Origin: Alviniconcha marisindica
Lineage: Eukaryota > Mollusca > Gastropoda > Provannidae
DNA length: 64,000 nt
NCBI GenBank assembly: GCA_018857735.1
Contig: JABMCL010000598.1
Coordinates: 830,001-894,000 of the forward strand
Reading direction: 5' to 3'
A program made the position numbers and the translations under genes. This document shows, piece by piece, positions 54,701-64,000 of this stretch; the first letter of the stretch is position 1, and the number at the start of each line of letters is the position of its first letter. The notes beneath the pieces are model-generated. The model was not told the origin of the DNA. It made no database searches and saw only the letters and a program-made list of their open reading frames with translations.

Positions 54701-57088
54701 AGGTTGTAGCGAAGGTAGTGATAACAACAGTAACAGTTGTAGCAGTAGTAGACAGACATTACTTACCAGTGAGTGCCATGTTCTCTTTCTCAGCTGTGGT
54801 TATGTCCTCGGGATCCTCTGAAACAGGAGTTTAGTATTATAGTAATAGGAGTGAACGTAGTGGTTGAAGTGTAGCAACAGTAGTATTCCTCGTAGTAGTA
54901 GCAGGGTGAGTATAGACATAGTGATACAGACACACATTACTTGCTTTTCAATATCATGTCGTCTTCCTCGGTAGGTTCCATTTTAATCCAGGCTGGAAGA
55001 TGAAAGGTACAGACATATAATATATAAAATTATAATATGTAAGAACAGTGTTATTTCAACAATACCCCCTTACAAATCACAAGAATATTTATTCACCACT
55101 GACATTCAAATGTTCCTGACTGGAAATGGAATGCTCTTCCTGAAAATGGTGTGACTGCACCCAGCCTGCAGACCTTCAAGGTTCAGAGGTTCAGGTTGGT
55201 GCCCTCTCCATCCCACCATCTCATCTCAGGTAACCCCCCCCCCCCCCCAACACACACACACTCTGCCCCCTCCTCCTCCCATATACAGACCCCCTACCAA
55301 ACCTTCAATATTCTACCTACTGTACCTACTTCGTGAATACTTTATCTTCATCTTAGCACTGCATTAAAATAAAATAAAATAAAAAAATCAAAAGCTGACA
55401 GTATTCAAAAGAAGAATGTGCACAGGACCTTGTGTTGGTTATGTTCCACAAACACAGTTTATTAAGAAAGAGAATGCAAACACACCAGACAGTTCAGTCA
55501 AACGTTGCAAATCTGGGCCAGTGAAAACAGCTCTTGACACACGACGTGAAATACACCACTTTGCAATCAGCTTTTCTTTCCCCACACTACAAGCATTTCA
55601 CTTTAGTGCTTAGTAGTAGTAGCATCAGTTTAGTAGCACTAGCAGTTACAGTTGTGCTGTAAATCATTTAAATGTCATCGTTGTCAACATACTTGTATCA
55701 GACAAGTTGCAGTAAAGGTTGTAGCAAAAGTAGTGATAATAATACAAGTAGTGGTACTAACAGCAGTAGTTGTAGCAGTAGACCAGAGTAGTAGACAGAC
55801 ATTACTTACCAGTGAGTGCCATGTTCTCTTCCTCAGCTTTGGTTATGTCCTCGGGATCCTCTGAAACAGGAGTTTAGTATTGTAGTAATAGGAGTGAACG
55901 TAGTGGTGAAGTGTAGCAACAGTAGTATTCCTCATAGTAGTAGCAGGGTGAGTATAGACATAGTGATACAGACACACATTACTTACTTTTCAATATCATG
56001 TCGTCTTCCTCGGTAGGTTCCATTTTAATCCAGGCTGGAAGATGAAAGGTACAGACATATAATATATAAAATTATAATATGTAAGAACAGTGTTATTTCA
56101 ACAATACCCCCTTACAAATCACAAGAATATTTATTCACCACTGACATTCAAATGTTCCTGACTGGAAATGGAATGCTCTTCCTGAAAATGGTGTGACTGC
56201 ACCCAGCCTGCAGACCTTCAAGGTTCAGAGGTTCAGGTTGGTGCCCTCTCCATCCCACCATCTCATCTCAGGTAACCCCCCCCCCCCCCCCCCAAACACA
56301 CACACACTCTGCCCCCTCCTCCTCCCATATACAGACCCCCTACCAAACCTTCAATATTCTACCTACTGTACCTACTTCATGAATACTTTATCTTTATCTT
56401 AGCACTGCATTAAACTACAACAACAACAAAATCAAAAGCTGACAGTATTCAAAAGAAGAATGTGCACAGGACCTTGTGTTGGTTATGTTCCACACACACA
56501 GTTTATTAAGAAAGAGAATGCAAACACACCAGACAGTTCAGTCAAACGTTGCAAATCTGGGCCAGTGAAAACAGCTCTTAACACACGATGTAAAATACAC
56601 CACTTTGCAATCAGCTTTTCTTTCCCTTCTTTCCCCACACTACAAGCATTTCACTTGAGTACTTAGTAATAGTAGCATCAGTTTAGTAGTAGTTACAGTT
56701 GTGCTGTAAATCATTTAAATGTCGTCGTTGTCAACATACTTGTATCAGACAAGTTGCAGTAAAGGTTGTAGCAAAAGTAGTGATAACAATACTAGTAGTG
56801 GTACTAACAGCAGTAGTTGTACTTGTAGCAGTAGACCAGAGTAGTAGACAGACATTACTTACCAGTGAGTGCCATGTTCTCTTCCTCAGCTTTGGTTATG
56901 TCCTCGGGATTCTCTGAAACAGGAGTTTAGTATTATAGTAATAGGAGTGAACGTAGTGGTTGAAGTGTAGCAACAGTAGTATTCCTCGTAGTAGTAGCAG
57001 GGTGAGTATAGACATAGTGATACAGACACACATTACTTACCTTTCAATATCATGTCGTCTTCCTCGGTAGGTTCCATTTTAATCCAGG
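48800..57088 (-). CDS. Zinc-finger/acidic/proline-rich protein gene, multi-exon (name not recognised)
   Basis: On the minus strand I can chain A3 57041-57088, B3 56863-56913, A2 55987-56034, B2 55810-55860, A1 54945-54992, B1 54767-54817, C 54449-54536, D 54069-54140, E 53848-53980, F 53408-53536, a candidate 50510-50644, G 49418-49813, H 49217-49337 and I 48800-48837 (TGA). Every junction is frame-compatible. The protein begins MEPTEEDDMILK (ATG in exon A), with repeated acidic modules. It continues through DDCQDKDFDPLPEIMARK and a basic stretch ending STAKRKKNK. Next come two C2H2-like fingers: CPRCAKEVWNVSKHLRSSAH in E, and C-x4-C with HLRKFH in F. A proline-rich segment (G) follows, then ...CQLQKNSKRTVCKVDKL. 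The fingers resemble those in poorly characterised invertebrate proteins, some linked to recombinase-like elements. That link is inference and no function is assigned. Confidence 0.6.
49217..49337 (-). CDS. Zinc-finger gene exon H
   Basis: The 121-nt minus-strand exon lies between ttttccccag and gtaaga. It encodes CQELFLTMIASSLDLGDALV then QTIPVTIKAWYEVDTCQLQK and the first base of the next codon. It joins exon I (48837-48800), which adds NSKRTVCKVDKL and TGA. Confidence 0.55.
49418..49813 (-). CDS. Zinc-finger gene exon G, proline-rich with 17-residue repeats
   Basis: The 396-nt minus-strand exon (132 codons) lies between ctgatctag and gtaatc. It encodes PSVFIHSKVPQRQATLSAMV, then a Pro/Ser/Ala-rich segment with three near-identical 17-residue repeats of the form EALSSPQGLPSTTPAPP. 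It ends ACTLVYHKK. The 51-bp period preserves the frame, so copy number could vary without disrupting the protein. It joins exon H (49217-49337) at phase 0. Confidence 0.55.
50510..50644 (-). CDS. Candidate exon of the zinc-finger gene
   Basis: The minus-strand acceptor is tccacttcag and the possible donor gttttt is weak. It encodes VTNHKMAGSVGSVPIFLLEG then DLELLNRYAQECRLRIFPMA and ADVQE: 45 codons, phase 0 on both sides. It fits between exons F and G without breaking the frame. The right boundary is uncertain. Confidence 0.4.
51046..52005 (+). repeat. 80-bp minisatellite, ~12 copies
   Basis: CTCTGCTCCAGCTGGAGACC, ATCAGCAGACAGATGCCGTC, ACTGCGGGCCTAGTGTGTTT, CATGTTGGAGATCTCTCCGA. Copies are very similar. 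It lies in an intron of the minus-strand zinc-finger gene. Confidence 0.97.
53408..53536 (-). CDS. Zinc-finger gene exon F (second C2H2-like finger)
   Basis: The minus-strand acceptor is tcatcaatttcag and the donor gtgagg (phase 0). It encodes RTPCSVLGCEISTTNQGQHL then RKFHKVLAGSSQYAQLMK and DCRKC. The C-x4-C...H-x4-H spacing gives a second finger. The donor choice is the least certain part; gtgtga two bases earlier is possible. Confidence 0.55.
53848..53980 (-). CDS. Zinc-finger gene exon E (first C2H2-like finger)
   Basis: The 133-nt exon on the minus strand lies between ggtgcag and gtaagt. With A carried from exon D it reads RKKNKCPRCAKEVWNVSKHL then RSSAHRMPKLQSIRWRYTER and PTLMK. The Cys/His spacing C-x2-C-x9-H-x5-H fits a C2H2-type finger. 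It joins D (54069-54140) in frame. Confidence 0.65.
54126..54245 (-). repeat. Short repeats of the exon D acceptor
   Basis: TCTTCCTGCAAAATGACCAA plus CAAATTCAAAG occurs three times (about 54136, 54178, 54210). On the minus strand each is TTGGTCATTTTGCAG|GAAGA, the true acceptor of exon D and two extra copies. Confidence 0.9.
54767..57088 (-). CDS. Triplicated exon pair A-B of the zinc-finger gene
   Basis: Three copies of a 48-nt exon (A: 57041-57088, 55987-56034, 54945-54992) alternate with three copies of a 51-nt exon (B: 56863-56913, 55810-55860, 54767-54817). A reads (G|CC) WIKMEPTEEDDMILK. B reads [K/E]DPEDITTAEKENMALT, with variants EDPEDITKAEEENMALT and ENPEDIT... . Both ends are phase 1, so any number of 99-nt pairs can be spliced in series in frame, adding 33 acidic residues each. 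Donors differ: gtaagt in copies 3 and 2, gcaagt in A1. Confidence 0.6.
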
Positions 57089-57310
57089 CTGGAAGATGAA
57101 AGGTACAGACATATAATATATAAAATTATAATATGTAAGAACAGTGTTATTTCAACAATACCCCCTTACAAATCACAAGGACACAAGAATATTTATTCAC
57201 CACTGACATTCAAATGTTCCTGACTGGAAATGGAATGCTCTTCCTGAAAATGGTATGACTGCACCCAGCCTGCAGACCTTCAACTTCAAGGTTCAGGTTG
57301 GTGCCCTATG
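54820..57310. repeat. Segmental tandem triplication, unit about 1.04-1.06 kb
   Basis: The landmark CTGAAACAGGAGTTTAGTAT recurs at about 54818, 55861 and 56914. Each full unit holds exon A, exon B, a LINE fragment, a polyC tract and a short frame starting MCTGPCVGYVP. The third copy is incomplete past 57310. Copies differ by scattered substitutions. Confidence 0.85.
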
Positions 57311-58731
57311 ACTATGAGTATGAGTATCTCCCTTCAAAACGGCAATTAGCAACCACTCCCTTGTGACCTGGATCGCTTTTGTTTACATCTGGAGACTCAG
57401 ATTACGGTGATGTATTTTATTTATTTTTTAATTTCTTGGTGTTTAGTACTGCTTTTGAAATAGCAATGCTTCCAGATAATAAGAAAGGTGTAAAATACAC
57501 CAAAAATACAACATAATTTTATTGCCAAGTGTCAATACACTGATTGCACAAGGAATGTTTTGTGATGCCAAGTACACTCATCACACATTCACTCCAATCA
57601 TAAAACATTTAATTACAACAACAGCAAATAAACATCCTGGTAAAAAGTCATTCATAGATAAAATCATGAAAAATCCCACTGGCATCAAGCTGTGCATATC
57701 ACATAAAATTGCCACTTCCCGTGGACCCTCTCTTAAAAGTTAGTGTTAGTTCTGTTACTGTCCTAATAAAAGCAATTATAACTAATATAAGAATTATCTA
57801 CAACAAATTAATTAATTAACCCCGCTGGCTTACTCCGCTGGCCACTATCATATCCCTGACCCATCCAAGATCCTACAGTGCATGTTCTTCATCCGTAAGT
57901 AAAGGATTTTATTTTCAATGAGTAACTTTCTGCAAATAATTAACAAAACACTAGAACTCAAACTTTAGGGTAACCGTAAGACTACATGCAAGTGCAGTTG
58001 ACCCCTGAGGTCATGTCAGAGACATGGAAAACTATCCTTGTGTCAGGGTATCTAGGTCACATCATTTGCAAATCAAAACCTCTAAGTCTAAAACGCAGTT
58101 AAATAAAATTCTCACTTCCATACAAGATCAGCAGCATATGCCGCCCCCAAGCCTTTCGGCACCCACATAAGAGTAAAACTGGCTGAACAATGATTAAATA
58201 CAAAATGTTTATGTAAGATTATCAACCAGCAGGCAAAGCATCAAAATATAAACATTAAAATTAATTTGATCCAGTAAAAATAGATGCTCAAAATGCTAAC
58301 AATAACAGATGAATTATAATAAGGAACCATGTAGGCCTGTTAACACTCAACAGCAAGCCACATCATCGCTCAAGGCATATGATTTAGCATTTAACTATTT
58401 TAAGAGAACTGCACCAGTACAACAACAATAACGAGATTAAGTATCATGGTGATCGATAGCCAACTTGCCAGTCACAAACAAAATCTGGGTATTCATTCAG
58501 TGTAAATTCTTTGACGTTTGACAATGTCAATGACAATAAATCAAAGTTGGGGACAGATTCTTCAGAATCGAAGTGAGACTGTGCGAGAAAGAGAGTGTGT
58601 GTCTGACTACCAAGTGTGTAATTCTTGCATGTGGTTTTGCAAATTGATGAAAAGAGTTAGTGTTGTTTATAAAAATTATAATGTATTATATATAGTTATT
58701 TACGTCCTAAAAAGGATTTATTTACACTTAC
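57310..58731. other. No gene recognised
   Basis: AT-rich unique sequence with two pieces of a dispersed repeat (57440, 58490). 58831-59420 likewise holds only short (CA)n tracts. Confidence 0.4.
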
Positions 58732-58830
58732 AGATGGAGTCTGGATGATGAAGGGGTTCTCCGCCAGTATCAGCACAGGTACAACTGCAAGCATAGGCTG
58801 AGCCATATGGACGGAGAGGATGAGCGCCAC
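58732..58830 (-). other. Possible 5' non-coding exon upstream of the zinc-finger gene
   Basis: A minus-strand segment is bounded by attgtctgcag and gtaagt. Its only long frame (MAQPMLAVVPVLILAENPF...) ends in phase 0. That does not match exon A3, and the matching frame contains a stop. If used, it is therefore 5' UTR or belongs to another transcript. Confidence 0.3.
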
Positions 58831-59678
58831 CTGCAGACAATGGAAAGCTCAACATGACAACAGGTGCATGCTGAACCATGGAGGCTTATACTGATCAGTG
58901 GAGGGACATACTGCGAAGGACATTGTTACAAACTTCAGTACAGATGCTTTATACTTATAAGTTATCGGTGATGGAGAGTTATAGGTGATGGAGACATTAA
59001 CACTTACAAGATTCAATTCAATTAAAAAAAAAATTAATACTCTGACAAGGGGCAATTTTGTGGTCATGGCGGGCTTGTAAAATAATGAATACATAAAGTT
59101 AAAAGAAGAATACAACACAACCAACAACGGGTTTTTACTCTTAGTCTTACCTTAACCACAGTTATAAATATAGAACAAACTGTGACATCATCATAAAATA
59201 GTAATTAACTTACGAATATGATCACATACTTGTTTATCACAAGGTAATATAATTAAAATAATTAATTAAAGTACCACACACAGAATTAAAACAATATCAC
59301 ACACACACACACACACACCATGGCACAATCACACACACGCACACGATGGCACTGACAGTCACACATGCACACACACACACACGCACGCACGCACACACAC
59401 ATGCATGCATGTACGCACTTCATGGAAATGGAATACTCTTCCAGAAAATGGTGTGACTGCAGCCTGGAGACCTTCAAGGTTCAGGTTGGTGCCCTCTCCA
59501 TCCCACCGTCTGATCTCAAGTACCCCCCCCCCCCCCCCACCACCACCCCCACCTTCACTCTGCCCCCTCCCATACACAGACCCCCTACCGACCTTCAACA
59601 TTCTACCTACTGTACCTACTTCGTGAATACTTTATCTTAAAAATCAAAAGCTCAGTGACAGTATTCAAAAGAAGCAGA

Positions 59679-60070
59679 ATGTGCACAGGACCTTGTGTTG
59701 GTTATGTTCCATACACGCAGTTTATTAAGAAAGAGAATGTCGCAAACATACCAGCCATTTCAGGCAAACGTAGCAAACCTGGACCAGTGAAAATAGCTCC
59801 TGACACACAACGTGAGGTACACCACTTTGCAATCAACACGTGAGGTACACCACTTTGCACTCAACACAACGTGAGGTACACCACTTTGCACTCAACACGT
59901 GAGGTACACCACTTTGCAATCAACACGTGAGGTACACCACTTTGCACTCAACACAACGTGAGGTACACCACTTTGCAATCAACACAACGTGAGGTACACC
60001 ACTTTGCACTCAACACAACGTGAGGTAGACCACTTTGCAATCAACACAACGTGAGGTACACCACTTTGCG
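59679..60070 (+). repeat. MCTGPCVGYVP segment (third copy) followed by a 26-31 bp minisatellite
   Basis: 59679-59820 matches the segments at 55416 and 56460. It runs into about nine copies of ACGTGAGGTACACCACTTTG plus CAATCAACAC, whose unit is the end of that same segment. Confidence 0.85.
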
Positions 60071-60079
60071 ATCAGCTTT

Positions 60080-61400
60080 TCTTTTCCCGCGCTACAAGCG
60101 ATGCTCCCTTCGAAACTGCAGCCAGCAAGCCCAGTGCCATTTCGGTAAATAGACTTATTCTAAAACCACTATTCGTGTCATCTCCCTTTCTTTAAATTTA
60201 GCACATTTCATACACCATAGTGTCAACTTCCTCCAAATTCCCTTTCTCAACGAACCTTATCCAAAATTCCAAAACACAACACACAATAACTGGAACGGAG
60301 TGGCTATTCGCACCGCCGCTCTGCGAATAATTTGTCCGATGCTCCTCTAATCACAGTACCTGATTTATACCATGTCTGATCACTTGCCGCCATTTCAAAC
60401 TATGAACCGGTTGTAAGATGGAGGTAGGGCAGACCTTCGACAGCTGGAGCGAATTTACGAAGTGTAAAGAAGCCTTTTCTAAGGCAACTAGCATTCAGTT
60501 TTGCACAGTGGCCAATCACAGTGTAAATAGTGCCAATGAAAATGTAGTAGGTAAATAGTGCCAATGAAAAAGTAGTAGAAGAGCAACCCAAGTACGAAGA
60601 GAAGTTTAACCAGAGATACTACAGCAAGGAGATAGCCAAGTGAGCGAGCCGTGTCACGATAAGCCTGTAAACGAAATGGCGCAACGGGCGGATGGTTGGC
60701 GGACAGGCACTCCACTCTTCCAGTCAGCGCGTAACCGTAACTTTCTGTAGCTCAAGTCGGTGGGGAGATTGTTTCGATTTCATTTTACGCTTAGATCATA
60801 CCTACCACAATGCCCGTTCAATTTTGAAGGTATCTGCTATATAATATCTTCAGATTATTCTAAGCTTTTTTTCTTTTGTTTTTGTTTTGCGTTGTTTTTG
60901 TTTGCGGTTTAATAGTAGCTTACGCAGCATTGACGCCTGTTCAGTTCTTGTTCAGTAAATACACCAGATTTATCTCATGGTTTGAAAAATAAGTGAGAGA
61001 AAGACAAGATATTTTGTCTTTAGGGTTCTCTTTTTCATTCCAGCATTGTTGTTTTATATTATAATATATCTATTTATTTATTTTTAATGCGGACAAATCA
61101 ACGATAAAAACTGAGTGACATCAGTTACCTATCTCCCGTCAGAAACTCTCTACCTGGTTTGTTCTAAGTTGTTTGTTTTTTCGCGCATCAACGTCCACCC
61201 ATTATAACAATGATTATATAGTTAACATAACCGAATGTAAAAGTTTTTTGTTAAAAAAGAAGAAGTTTGTACTGTGCGTGTTTAACTCATTATGCCAGCG
61301 TGTACACGTATAGTTGATGATTTATTTTTATTTTTTTAAAGCCATTCGGAAAAACGTTCCAGTTTACAAACTAACTTTTTACCATGCAGTGAAATAAAAT
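60080..61400. other. No gene recognised
   Basis: Unique sequence. A short tandem duplication (AAATAGTGCCAATGAAAA) lies near 60525-60570. Confidence 0.4.
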
Positions 61401-61405
61401 GATAA

Positions 61406-61410
<5 letters not shown>

Positions 61411-61492
<82 letters not shown>
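61411..61492. repeat. (CA)n microsatellite
   Basis: A pure CA run of about 82 bp. Confidence 0.97.
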
Positions 61493-61894
61493 TTTTGACT
61501 GGTTTGGTTTTCTGATTGAAGTAATTTTGGAAATCGGCATCCTGCAATGCAATCTATGTTGTAAGGAAAATTATGAAACAGAATTGACTGCCGGCGTTCT
61601 GAAAACAACAAAAACACATCAACTGCAAATACGTAAAAGGAGCAGACTGTGAGAGGCAGATTAGCCTCAGATTGTGTGTTTTCAGTTTATTTATAATTTA
61701 GTGATTTATACATTATTCGCGTGCGCTAAACAAGCACTGAAAAGAAAAAAACACACACACACACACACGCACGCACGCACGGCACTACTGACACTGTCAC
61801 ACACACACACACACTGTATAGTAACCGGAATGTTAAAGAATAAAAAATATATAATGGAATGACAGTGTAGATGTGTGGAACCCTCTATAGCCAG

Positions 61895-62000
61895 TCACTG
61901 CACGGCACAGACCGGAAGTTTCGCTTGCCTGTTTGGTTGTAGCCTGCTCGCGCGGCCATCCGAGCACTTTGGAGCTGGAAGAAGAGCTAATGGTCTATTC
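61895..62000 (+). promoter_or_regulatory. Possible promoter-like segment
   Basis: ACCGGAAGT (ETS core) at 61910-61918 is followed about 35 bp later by GCGCGGCCATCC (YY1-like on the minus strand) in an otherwise AT-rich area. This pairing is common at animal housekeeping promoters. No coding exon was identified downstream, so this is weak. Confidence 0.2.
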
Positions 62001-62381
62001 TCCTGACTTTTCCAGAAGATTCAAATATTTATTTTTTATTAAGAGTTAGAATTTTCTGTATGGCTCTTGTTGAGCAGCTAGAATATGGCTGAGGTGGTAT
62101 GTGCAGCTCAGTTGCTGCCATGTGGCACAGCCGGTGTTATGCGGCGGCATCTGATATATTGATCCAGCGTTTATAACTGATTTTCATGATCATCGCCGGG
62201 TGTGTCCATTCCTTTTTTATATTTTTCTTTCATCTTGTGTCGATAAGACTCAAAAATGTTGACGGAACATCATTAAAATCCAATTAAGTATGTCAGTAAC
62301 CGAGTGTAGTGTATACACGTTTCGGGCCATGCCCCTTTAACCTTTTCTTTCCGGTTTCTTTTCCTTTTTGATTGGGTGGGA

Positions 62382-62765
62382 GTTCAGGAGCTGTGTGAGA
62401 GTCGAGGTGGCCGTCCTGGGCTGTCCGTCCTAACGAGCTTTCCGGGTTTCCGTGGACGTAAAGCTATATTGAACCATGCTTCGGCATTGGTCACAGCTTG
62501 TCCCTAATATGTCAGCCGACATCTGAGGACATTAAGCATCACTTCATCATCATCGGCAGCGTCCCTTTCCCCCAATGTACCTGCAGAGGCAGGTTGTTTG
62601 TTTGCTGTTGCGGCCGGTGTTCACATGTGTTCATCTCAGGGGAGAGCCTACACTGTTTCCTGGTTGGTGTACAAATAAAAGTTATGTTATAGCAACCTCT
62701 GACTTGTGACTCTTCATCCATGCTTCCAACCTGCTTCCCTTGCTCCCCACCCCGCTCCCTTACAA
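62382..62765 (+). repeat. Dispersed repeat copy 2, possibly part of an LTR-like element
   Basis: 62382-62540 matches the insertion at 45515-45687. Downstream are AATAAA (about 62675) and CTGGCGCTTGCGAGCAGG (62769-62786), which resembles a retroelement primer-binding region. If so, an LTR would end near 62765. No opposite LTR or internal genes are visible. Confidence 0.35.
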
Positions 62766-62811
62766 ACCTGGCGCTTGCGAGCAGGATTGGAAGTAGAAGA
62801 GTCGCACACTA

Positions 62812-64000
<1,189 letters not shown>

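Larger units (their letters stand above)
55140..59640 (+). mobile_element. LINE 3' fragments in four copies (55140, 56160, 57220, 59425)
   Basis: Each copy carries text of the type [19 protein letters not shown], the usual end of a LINE ORF2, then a C-homopolymer, CTCTGCCCCCTCC and TACTGTACCTACTTC. The first three belong to the tandem segmental duplication; the fourth (59425-59640) is separate. In between lie the zinc-finger exons and unrelated DNA, so the span is not one element. Confidence 0.5.

Overview
The window looks like nuclear DNA from an invertebrate animal, most likely a mollusc (taxon inferred, not proven). It has short exons with GT-AG and GC-AG splice sites, long introns, many (CA)n tracts, decayed LINEs, tRNA-type SINEs, and an unusually dense set of minisatellites. 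No prokaryotic operons, rRNA, tRNA genes or CRISPR arrays were seen.

Two host genes can be reconstructed. The first is ornithine carbamoyltransferase (OTC, plus strand, 5036-39799). Exons corresponding to human exons 3-10 are all present, in order, with compatible phases, and most have the human exon length as I recall it. The catalytic signatures STRTR, HPLQ, HCLP and SMG are intact. Exons 1-2 (targeting peptide and N-terminus) were not found and presumably lie upstream. The terminal exon is duplicated in tandem. The second is a minus-strand gene (about 57088-48800) whose exons join in frame into a protein with an acidic N-terminus, two C2H2-like fingers and a proline-rich repeat region. Its first coding exon pair is triplicated in tandem and every copy is frame-compatible.

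Layout: 1-5000 holds a LINE 3' end and a TTAA-flanked, THAP-bearing DNA transposon. 5036-39900 is OTC; its introns carry about 18 minisatellites, a mariner, two SINEs and several LINE pieces. 40500-43330 is a run of minisatellites. 43760-46880 is a fairly long LINE copy. 47870-48420 is a LINE fragment. 48800-57088 is the zinc-finger gene with a segmental triplication. 57300-62800 is mostly featureless with dispersed repeats. 62812-64000 is a minus-strand LINE 3' end.

The most unusual feature is that many minisatellites are built from adjacent exon edges. Next to OTC exons 3, 6, 8, 9 and 10, and next to one zinc-finger-gene exon, the repeated unit contains the splice site plus the first or last bases of the real exon. 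Real exons are therefore preceded or followed by runs of near-copies of their own splice sites. A parallel process has expanded segments inside LINE reverse-transcriptase frames (20200-23605 and 26347-26545).
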